This document shows, piece after piece, positions 6,582 to 11,614 of a DNA stretch of 11,614 nt. Made by a program: the position numbers and the translations under genes. Every line of letters begins with the position of its first letter. Position 1 is the stretch's first letter. Source of the stretch: an uncultured delta proteobacterium (GTDB lineage: Bacteria; RBG-13-61-14; DRUE01); NCBI GenBank assembly GCA_903930515.1, contig CAIYYW010000324.1:1-11614 (forward strand), written 5' to 3'. The notes beneath the pieces are model-generated. The model was not told the origin of the DNA. It worked only from the letters and a program-made list of their open reading frames with translations, and made no database searches.

Positions 6582-7072
6582 GCAAGCCCGGAAAATCGGG
6601 AAAAATCGCCTCGGTGAACCTGAGCCGGAAAAGGGGGCAGGTGAAGCAGCCGGTGGAAAAAGCGGAACTGATTTGCGGCAAAGGCTTTGCCGGAGACGGC
6701 CACCTCGGGTTCGGGCATCGCCAGGTAAGCCTGCTGATGCTGGAGAGCATAACCGAGCAGAAGAAACGGCTGGAACAGGCCGGGGTGGAATCCTGTCAGG
6801 AAAACCAGGGCAAAAAAATATCGCTCGCTCCGGGGGTGTTCGCGGAAAATCTGACCACCCTCGGAATTGATCTTTCCGGGATTTGCGTCGGGGAGGAGTT
6901 GGTGGTCAATGACCGGATCCGACTGCGGGTGAGCCAGATCGGGAAGGAATGTCATACCCGCTGCGCGGTTTATCGTCTGGTGGGCGATTGCATTATGCCG
7001 GCGTTGGGAATTTTTTGCGAAGCCCTGGACAGCGGGACGGTGAAACCCGGAGACAAAATTGAAAGGCGATAA
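6578..7072 (+). CDS. MOSC domain protein, stand-alone
   Basis: MOSC (MOCO sulfurase C-terminal) domains bind or sulfurate molybdenum cofactor or deliver it to target enzymes; the role of small stand-alone bacterial members is not fixed. This one is 164 aa. It shows the usual start of the fold (GKIASVNLS, residues 8-16), then GKGFAGDGHLGFGHRQVSLL (34-53), PGVFAENLTTLGIDL, VGEELVVNDRIRLRVSQIG and the conserved cysteine region GKEC125HTRC129AVYRLVGDC, ending in GIFCEAL and VKPGDKIE. The first seven residues (MSKPGKS) precede the conserved region and are encoded by an 18-nt sequence repeated exactly at the end of the operon. It starts in an ATGA overlap with moaC and overlaps moaA by 14 nt. Homologues are often fused to a MogA/MoaB domain; here that domain is a separate gene two positions downstream. 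Confidence 0.9.
   Translation: MSKPGKSGKIASVNLSRKRGQVKQPVEKAELICGKGFAGDGHLGFGHRQVSLLMLESITEQKKRLEQAGVESCQENQGKKISLAPGVFAENLTTLGIDLSGICVGEELVVNDRIRLRVSQIGKECHTRCAVYRLVGDCIMPALGIFCEALDSGTVKPGDKIERR
6579..6596 (+). repeat. 18-nt direct repeat, copy 1 (moaC stop / MOSC start)
   Basis: TGAGCAAGCCCGGAAAAT occurs here beginning at the moaC stop codon and encoding the first residues of the MOSC protein. The same 18 nt occur at 9111-9128. In copy 1 the terminator half that follows in copy 2 is absent. Confidence 0.85.
7049..7061 (+). promoter_or_regulatory. Ribosome binding site fixing a TTG start for moaA
   Basis: GGAG at 7049-7052 lies 6 nt before TTG 7059-7061, inside the end of the MOSC gene. 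An in-frame TGA at 7041-7043 blocks any start further upstream. The next ATG in frame lies within the iron-sulfur Cys motif, so TTG is the only sensible initiation codon. Confidence 0.8.
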
Positions 7073-8030
7073 GGTATTAAGGATCTCGGTCACGGACCGG
7101 TGCAACCTCCGCTGCATATATTGTATGCCCGAGTCCGGGGTGAATCTTTCGCCGAGCGATGAACTCCTGAGCTACGAGGAGATTGAGCTGATCGGACGGG
7201 CGGCATTGGACGCCGGGATCAGCAAATTCCGGATCACCGGCGGAGAGCCGCTGGTGCGGAAGGGGATCATTCAATTGGTGGAAAAACTGGCGCGTTTGGA
7301 TTCATTGGACCTTGCCCTAACCACCAACGGCATCCTGCTTGCAGAGTTCGCGCATTCGCTCAAGCAGGCCGGCCTGAAGCGGGTGACCGTCAGCCTTGAT
7401 ACCCTGCGCAAGGACCGGTTTGAAAAAATAGCCCGGCGGGACGGACTGGAGAAGATTTTCACGGCCCTGGACAATTCGCGAAAGGCGGGGCTTGCGCCGA
7501 TCAAGATCAATACCGTGATCATCCGCGGGGTCAATGACGACGAGATTTTGGATTTCGTCCGGTTCGGCCAAAAGGAAAAGGTTGAGGTCCGCTTCATTGA
7601 ACTGATGCCGTTTGCAGGCTTGAACTCGGGCTGCAAGGAACTGGGAAGATGGAACAAACCGCTGCTGGTCAAAGGGAATGAGATCAAGGCCGCGATTGAA
7701 AAAGAATTCGGGCCGCTCATTGATTCCCGACCGGAGCAGGGCGTGGCGAAAATTTTCCAGACCGAATCCGGAGCCAAGGTCGGGTTGATCACCCCGATCT
7801 CGGATCGGTTCTGCGACGGCTGCCAACGGCTCCGGCTCGGCCCGGAGGGAAAGCTCCGGATTTGTCTGTTTGACGAGCAGGGGATAGATTTACGGAAGGA
7901 GCTTCGGGAAAGGAAAGCGGATCAGGACCAGATGGCCGCGATCCTAAGCGAGGCTTTTTCGCGGAAAAATCTCTGGGAGAGAGGGGATTTGGAAAAATCC
8001 GCGGGAGAAATGTTTCGGATCGGGGGATGA
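7059..8030 (+). CDS. moaA: GTP 3',8-cyclase MoaA (radical SAM)
   Basis: MoaA is the radical SAM enzyme that starts molybdopterin synthesis from GTP. Length is 323 aa. The N-terminal SAM-binding [4Fe-4S] motif is C15-x3-C19-x2-C22 within ISVTDRCNLRCIYCMPE. FRITGGEPLVRKG, LALTTNG and RVTVSLDTL follow. The C-terminal cluster that binds substrate is C252-x2-C255-x13-C269 (RFCDGCQRLRLGPEGKLRIC). The chain ends in Gly-Gly, the conserved tail that reaches into the active site. The N-terminus is shorter than usual because it starts from TTG only 14 residues before the first Cys, and the first 14 nt overlap the MOSC gene. All key residues are intact, so it should be active. Confidence 0.97.
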   Translation: MKGDKVLRISVTDRCNLRCIYCMPESGVNLSPSDELLSYEEIELIGRAALDAGISKFRITGGEPLVRKGIIQLVEKLARLDSLDLALTTNGILLAEFAHSLKQAGLKRVTVSLDTLRKDRFEKIARRDGLEKIFTALDNSRKAGLAPIKINTVIIRGVNDDEILDFVRFGQKEKVEVRFIELMPFAGLNSGCKELGRWNKPLLVKGNEIKAAIEKEFGPLIDSRPEQGVAKIFQTESGAKVGLITPISDRFCDGCQRLRLGPEGKLRICLFDEQGIDLRKELRERKADQDQMAAILSEAFSRKNLWERGDLEKSAGEMFRIGG

Positions 8031-8031
8031 G

Positions 8032-8577
8032 ATGAGTTTCTTTCAAATCAAAGCCGGAATCCTGACCGTAAGTGACAAAGGCTCTCGCGGAGAGCGCGAG
8101 GACCAAAGCGGGAGGGCGATCCGTGAAATCCTGGGCAGGATCCGCGCGGAGGCGGTCCAATACCGGATCGTCCCGGACGAGCCGAAGCTGATCAAGAAGG
8201 CGCTGATCCAATGGAGCGATCAGGGATTGGATTTGATCCTCACCACCGGCGGGACCGGGTTCAGCCCCAGGGATTTCACGCCCGAAGCCACCAAAGCCGT
8301 TATTGAGCGCGAGACCCCGGGGATCAGCGAGGCGATCCGGATCAGCGGCTTTCAGAAAACCCCGCGGGCCATGCTCAGCCGGGCCGTCTCCGGCATCCGC
8401 AAATCCACCCTGATCATCAACCTGCCCGGAAGCGAGCGCGGGGTCCGGGAGAGCCTGGAAGCGATCCTGGAAATAATTCCGCACGGGATTGAAATCCTGA
8501 AAGGAACCGATTCCGAGTGCGGAACCAAAAAATACCGAAACCCTCAAACCCGGAAAAAGGGAAGGGGAGTAAAATGA
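8032..8577 (+). CDS. mogA: Molybdopterin adenylyltransferase-type protein (MogA/MoaB family)
   Basis: Members of this family adenylylate molybdopterin so that MoeA can add the metal. The signature LTTGGTGFSPRDFTPEATKAVIERETPGISEAIR is clear, including the Asp of the RDFTPEA segment. GILTVSDKGSRGEREDQSG at the start and LIINLPGSERGVRESLEAI near the end complete the fold. At 181 aa it is a little longer than the core domain, with a basic tail (KKYRNPQTRKKGRGVK). The start is 2 nt after the moaA stop, and the TGA stop is nested in the ATGA start of the lipoprotein gene. Both MogA and MoaB names are used for close relatives; pairing with moeA in the same operon supports an adenylyltransferase role. 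I chose mogA as the symbol with less certainty than the family. Confidence 0.9.
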   Translation: MSFFQIKAGILTVSDKGSRGEREDQSGRAIREILGRIRAEAVQYRIVPDEPKLIKKALIQWSDQGLDLILTTGGTGFSPRDFTPEATKAVIERETPGISEAIRISGFQKTPRAMLSRAVSGIRKSTLIINLPGSERGVRESLEAILEIIPHGIEILKGTDSECGTKKYRNPQTRKKGRGVK

Positions 8578-9113
8578 AAAAAGGTCTCTGGATCTCGCTG
8601 GCAATGACCGCAGTCTTTATCTGTTCCTGCCAGGGAGCCAATATCACCGGGACCTGGGACAGCGTTTCAGAGGAAAACGGCAAATTCAAGAGATACCATT
8701 TCACCGAGCAGGGCGGATTTTCCATTGATCGTTGCAAAGCCAGTCCCAGTGAGGAAGGGAAGGGAAGCGGAGATTCCACATGGGAATTGATCCTGCGATT
8801 GGTCCTGCAAAAATTGTCTGAGGGAAAACAGGGGAATAAGCAGGAAGCGCAGAAAGAAGAAGACCCGAGATGCGTGGAGTTTATGAAGGGGGAATATAAA
8901 ATTATTCAATTTTGCGATACCCCAGTCAATTGCATCCTCAAGCCTCAGCATAAAATCACCCTCACTCCCAAAGGAGGGTTCCGGGGAGTCCTCGCCAAAC
9001 TCAGCGGCCCCGCGGAAATGGATTTGGTCAAAAAAGGAAAAAGACTCACGCTCGGAGGCGAGCTCCTGACCAGGGTGATCACCAAAAATTCCAGTTGGAA
9101 AGACCTCTTCTGA
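8574..9113 (+). CDS. Small putative lipoprotein, function unknown
   Basis: I do not recognise this 179-aa protein. It starts at ATG 8574 after a GGAAGGGGAG site, overlapping the mogA stop; an in-frame ATG at 8517 would lie inside mogA and put a basic, charged stretch before the signal. The N-terminus MKK + hydrophobic + ICSC19 fits a signal peptide with lipobox (I-C-S-C; Cys at -2 is unusual), and Gln20 would allow outer-membrane sorting. The mature part opens with NITGTWDSVS, like the first strand of lipocalin-type small lipoproteins, continues with a Lys/Glu/Gln-rich segment (about 79-98), then beta-like, Gly-rich sequence to residue 179. Mature cysteines 54, 100, 114 and 120 could form two disulfides or a metal site. 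It is the last gene of the cofactor operon. A role in metal uptake or in an exported molybdo- or tungstoenzyme is possible but unsupported. Confidence 0.75.
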   Translation: MKKGLWISLAMTAVFICSCQGANITGTWDSVSEENGKFKRYHFTEQGGFSIDRCKASPSEEGKGSGDSTWELILRLVLQKLSEGKQGNKQEAQKEEDPRCVEFMKGEYKIIQFCDTPVNCILKPQHKITLTPKGGFRGVLAKLSGPAEMDLVKKGKRLTLGGELLTRVITKNSSWKDLF

Positions 9114-9128
9114 GCAAGCCCGGAAAAT
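9111..9128 (+). repeat. 18-nt direct repeat, copy 2 (lipoprotein stop / terminator arm)
   Basis: Exact copy of 6579-6596, also beginning at a TGA stop codon (of the lipoprotein gene). Here it supplies the 5' arm of the operon terminator. Confidence 0.85.
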
Positions 9129-9148
9129 TTTCGGCCTTTCCGGCTTTT
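9117..9148 (+). terminator. Rho-independent terminator ending the tup-moe-moa operon
   Basis: AGCC-C-GGAAA (9117-9126) pairs with TTTCCGGCT (9137-9145) as nine base pairs with one bulged C, a 10-nt loop and then TTTT. It begins 4 nt after the lipoprotein stop. The U-tract is short, so strength is uncertain. Confidence 0.75.
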
Positions 9149-9173
9149 GCCTGACCGAACCAACAACGCCTGC

Positions 9174-9201
9174 TTTACTATGCATCAGGTTTTGTTATCT
9201 T
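9174..9201 (+). promoter_or_regulatory. Candidate promoter for tsaD-rsmA-mutM
   Basis: A -35-like TTTACT (9174-9179) and a -10-like TATCTT (9196-9201) are separated by 16 nt. They lie between the upstream terminator and tsaD. A start site about 7 nt after the -10 would fall at or next to the A of the tsaD ATG (9209), and no Shine-Dalgarno is visible. The hexamers are imperfect, so this is a prediction only. Confidence 0.45.
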
Positions 9202-9208
9202 AGTCTCA

Positions 9209-10213
9209 ATGTTGGTGTTGGGGATAGAGTCCAGTTGCGACGAGACCGGCGCGGCCGTGGTGTCGGACCGGAAAATTCTTTCCAACCTGATCGCGAGCCA
9301 GGACGAGATTCATAAAAAATTCGGCGGCGTGGTCCCGGAACTGGCCGGGAGAAGGCATATTGAGGTGATTGCCGGCATAGTCCGGGCGGCGCTGGATCAA
9401 GCCGGAGTGACCCTGGACCAAATCCAGGGGGTGGCCGTGACCAAGGGACCGGGACTGGTGGTCTGTCTCCTGGTGGGGATGGGGGTCGCCAAGGGAATAT
9501 CCTGGAGCAGGAAAATACCGTTGGTCGGAGTCAATCACCTGGAAGGACATCTGCTCGCGATTTTCCTGGAGAACCCCTCAGTCCAATTCCCTTTTCTCGG
9601 CCTGATCGCGAGCGGCGGTCACACCATCCTTTGCCTGGCCGAAGACTTTGGCAAATATCAACTGCTCGGCCAGACCCTGGACGACGCTGCTGGAGAAGCC
9701 CTGGACAAGGCCGCCAAAGCGCTCGGCCTGGGCTATCCGGGCGGGAAGGAAATAGACCGCGTTTCCCAACCCGGCAATCCCCGCGCGATCCCATTCCCGG
9801 TCGCGTTCACCAAGCACCGCGAGCTGGACTTGAGCTTCTCCGGCCTGAAGACCGCGCTGGTCCGCTACCTCAAAGAACACCCGGAGAGCAAGGATAATCT
9901 CCCGGACCTCGCAGCCAGTTATCAGGAGGCCGTGGTTACGGCCCTGACCCAAAAATCGGCCCAGGCCATTGACAAATTCAATATCCCGTCCGTGGTCATC
10001 AGCGGGGGCGTGGCCGCGAACGCCCGACTCCGCAAGGCCTTTGAAGACTTGGGGGCGAATAAAAGGGTTTCCGTCTTTGTCCCATCGCTTAGGCTCTGCA
10101 CGGATAATGCCGCGATGATCGCCCTGGTGGGGGAGGAAAAATTGAAACGGGGAATCCGGGACCCGATCAACCTGGACGCACGGGCGGTGCTGGCCCTGGA
10201 AAACTGGAAATGA
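9209..10213 (+). CDS. tsaD: tRNA N6-threonylcarbamoyladenosine transferase TsaD
   Basis: TsaD (Gcp/YgjD/Kae1) transfers the threonylcarbamoyl group to A37 of tRNAs reading ANN codons, working with TsaB and TsaE in the cytoplasm. Length is 334 aa, normal for the family. The ASKHA-fold motifs are intact: LGIESSCDETGAAVV at the start, VPELAGRRH, the metal-binding H110-LEG-H114, ASGGHT, GEALDKAAKALGLGYPGG, LSFSGLKTALV, SGGVAANARLR and CTDNAAMIA with the metal-ligand Asp. ATG 9209 is the canonical start (MLVLGIE), although no ribosome site precedes it. The preceding gene ends at a terminator, so this opens a new unit. It overlaps rsmA by the ATGA arrangement. Confidence 0.97.
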   Translation: MLVLGIESSCDETGAAVVSDRKILSNLIASQDEIHKKFGGVVPELAGRRHIEVIAGIVRAALDQAGVTLDQIQGVAVTKGPGLVVCLLVGMGVAKGISWSRKIPLVGVNHLEGHLLAIFLENPSVQFPFLGLIASGGHTILCLAEDFGKYQLLGQTLDDAAGEALDKAAKALGLGYPGGKEIDRVSQPGNPRAIPFPVAFTKHRELDLSFSGLKTALVRYLKEHPESKDNLPDLAASYQEAVVTALTQKSAQAIDKFNIPSVVISGGVAANARLRKAFEDLGANKRVSVFVPSLRLCTDNAAMIALVGEEKLKRGIRDPINLDARAVLALENWK

Positions 10214-11070
10214 ATGACACCGAAAAAATTCTCAGCCGGTTCGGGGTCCAGGGCAAAAGGAGCCGCGGTCAAAACTTCTTGATTGACGAAAACATCCTGG
10301 CGCAAATAGCCGGGCTAGCCTCCATCGGCCCGGAAGACTATCTCCTGGAAATAGGTCCCGGGACCGGAAGCCTGACCAAGTACCTGGTAAAATCCGCGCG
10401 AAAAGTTTTCGCCGTGGAAATAGAGCGTCAACTCGCGGAAATTCTCAGGAGGACCGTGCCCGCGGAAAATTTAGAAATTATTGAAGCGGACATTTTGCGA
10501 TTTGATTTTAATAAACTTAAAATCCCCGATCAAAAGCTCAAGGTGGTTTCCAACCTCCCCTATAATATTTCCACCCAGGTGATCTTCCAATTATTGGAAA
10601 CCCCCGGAATCTTCAGCGAACTGTTCCTCACCCTTCAAAAAGAAGTCGCGGAGCGGATCGTGGCTCATCCCAGGACCCGCGCATACGGAATCCTCTCGGT
10701 TATTTGCCAGGTCCATTCCGAGCCGGAAATTATTCTTCGGATCGGCCCGGAGGCCTTCCGTCCCCGTCCCAAGGTCCATTCCGCGCTGGTCAGATTCAAA
10801 GTCCTTGAGCGGAACAGGTTTCCGATTCTGGATTACGCTGTTTTCAAAAAGGTGGTCAAGGCCTGCTTTGGACAGCGGAGAAAGATGATCATCAATTCCC
10901 TGGCCGGGTCGGGGTTGAACCTGGAAAAAGAAAACATCGCGCAACTACTGGATCAGGCCGGGATCAGGAAAGAGTCCCGGGCGGAAGAGATTGAGCTTGA
11001 GCGGCTGGTGAAGCTGTCAAATATTTATTGCGAGGAAATGAAGACCAATGCCGGAACTGCCGGAAGTTGA
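10210..11070 (+). CDS. rsmA: 16S rRNA dimethyladenosine transferase RsmA (KsgA)
   Basis: RsmA dimethylates two adjacent adenosines in the 3'-terminal hairpin of 16S rRNA during small-subunit assembly. Length is 286 aa. The chain begins with the RSRGQNFL block (17-24), then the SAM-binding LEIGPGTGSLT (46-56), acidic Glu70 and Asp94 at the usual cofactor positions, the catalytic NLPYNIS motif (115-121), RPRPKVHSALVRF, and the C-terminal FKKVVKACFGQRRKMIINSL helix. The ATG lies within the tsaD stop (ATGA). The 3' end overlaps mutM by 23 nt. The last nine residues (KTNAGTAGS), encoded within or beside this overlap, are not conserved-looking. Confidence 0.97.
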   Translation: MNDTEKILSRFGVQGKRSRGQNFLIDENILAQIAGLASIGPEDYLLEIGPGTGSLTKYLVKSARKVFAVEIERQLAEILRRTVPAENLEIIEADILRFDFNKLKIPDQKLKVVSNLPYNISTQVIFQLLETPGIFSELFLTLQKEVAERIVAHPRTRAYGILSVICQVHSEPEIILRIGPEAFRPRPKVHSALVRFKVLERNRFPILDYAVFKKVVKACFGQRRKMIINSLAGSGLNLEKENIAQLLDQAGIRKESRAEEIELERLVKLSNIYCEEMKTNAGTAGS

Positions 11071-11614
11071 AACCATCCGCTCGGAACTGGAATCGCGCCT
11101 GGCCGGGAAAAGGATCGCGCGGCTCTGGTGGAAAAAGAACTCAAGGGTCTTCCGCGACTTCCCGGAAAAGGACCGCCTGCTCGGCCTTCTGTCAGGCAGG
11201 AAAGTGATCGGTCTGGACCGGAGGGGAAAATATCTTTTGATTCAACTTTCGCGGGATTTGACCCTGGTGATCCATTTGGGAATGACCGGGAACCTATTGA
11301 TCCGGGACCGAGCTAAAAAGCCGGACCGGCATACGCACCTGGAAATATTCTTTCCCAAATTCAAGCTCACTTTCCGCGACCCGCGCACCTTCGGACGGGT
11401 GGGGATGATCCAACCGGGGGTCAGTTGCAAGCTGAACGGATTATTCCGTCTCGGGCTTGAACCCCTGAGCAAGGAATTCAATGAAAAATGGATGGCAAGA
11501 AAAATCGCCGGCCGCAAAGCCATGATCAAAGCGGTGTTGATGGATCAAGCGGTTGCCGCTGGGGTCGGGAACATTTATTCCGATGAAGCCTGTTTCCGGG
11601 CCGGGATTTCCCCC
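11048..11614 (+). CDS. mutM: Formamidopyrimidine-DNA glycosylase MutM (Fpg), 3' end outside window
   Basis: Fpg removes oxidised purines such as 8-oxoguanine and nicks the abasic site. I read 189 codons from ATG 11048 with no stop before the window ends, so the helix-two-turn-helix end and the C-terminal zinc finger lie outside. The start MPELPEVET is diagnostic: Pro2 becomes the N-terminal nucleophile after Met removal and Glu3 is catalytic. Lys61 in DRRGKYLL is the conserved active-site lysine. HLGMTGNL (76-83), FRDPRTFGR and LMDQAVAAGVGNIYSDEACFRAGISP follow. The start lies inside rsmA (23-nt overlap), probably with translational coupling. Nei/endonuclease VIII relatives are less likely because these usually begin MPEGPE. 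Confidence 0.96.
   Translation, partial: MPELPEVETIRSELESRLAGKRIARLWWKKNSRVFRDFPEKDRLLGLLSGRKVIGLDRRGKYLLIQLSRDLTLVIHLGMTGNLLIRDRAKKPDRHTHLEIFFPKFKLTFRDPRTFGRVGMIQPGVSCKLNGLFRLGLEPLSKEFNEKWMARKIAGRKAMIKAVLMDQAVAAGVGNIYSDEACFRAGISP

Noticed and set aside
8517-8573. Upstream ATG for the lipoprotein
   Set aside because: It would place a charged 19-residue stretch before the signal peptide and lies inside mogA. ATG 8574 has a good ribosome site and the usual stop/start overlap.
7789-8604. Long antisense open frame (271 codons) opposite moaA and mogA
   Set aside because: It is low-complexity, Pro/Asp/Gly/Arg-rich sequence typical of an antisense shadow, and mogA on the other strand is unambiguous.
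1-11614. CRISPR arrays, tRNA or rRNA genes, insertion sequences, phage or defence genes
   Set aside because: I saw no repeat-spacer pattern, tRNA-like or rRNA sequence, transposase, inverted terminal repeats or integrase in the window.

Overview
The window is a dense, entirely plus-strand stretch of a bacterial chromosome. It is moderately GC-rich and its genes are packed with 1-23 nt overlaps. ResB/CcsA cytochrome c maturation, a tungstate importer, molybdopterin synthesis and an SPII-type lipoprotein point to a Gram-negative, probably anaerobic or respiratory bacterium. I cannot name the phylum: Thermodesulfobacteriota-, Nitrospirota- or Omnitrophota-like lineages all fit, and nothing in the window decides between them.

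Layout. (1) 1-2047: the end of a System II cytochrome c biogenesis pair, resB (5' end outside the window) overlapping ccsA. The ccsA C-terminus looks frameshifted. (2) 2048-2364: a 317-nt gap holding a Moco-family riboswitch aptamer (about 2186-2303) followed by a Rho-independent terminator (2314-2344). (3) 2365-9113: one apparent operon of nine genes, tupA-tupB-tupC (tungstate ABC importer), moeA, moaC, a MOSC-domain gene, moaA, a mogA/moaB-type gene and a small unrecognised lipoprotein gene, closed by a terminator at 9117-9148. (4) 9174-11614: a second transcription unit of housekeeping genes, tsaD, rsmA (ksgA) and mutM (cut by the window end), behind a candidate promoter that may give a leaderless mRNA.

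How it works together. TupABC would import tungstate. MoaA and MoaC make the pterin precursor from GTP. MogA and MoeA adenylylate molybdopterin and insert the metal. The MOSC protein probably handles sulfur or finished cofactor. The leader RNA would sense the finished cofactor and shut the operon by termination. A specific 8-bp alternative pairing between the aptamer core and the terminator arm gives a concrete switching model. MPT synthase (moaD, moaE) and moeB are not here and must lie elsewhere.

Most of the window is recognisable biology. I did not find a clearly undescribed multi-gene system. The points most worth a second look are the riboswitch and its switching geometry, its possible tungsten-cofactor specificity, the unassigned lipoprotein ending the cofactor operon, the ccsA tail, and an 18-nt exact repeat starting at two different stop codons.
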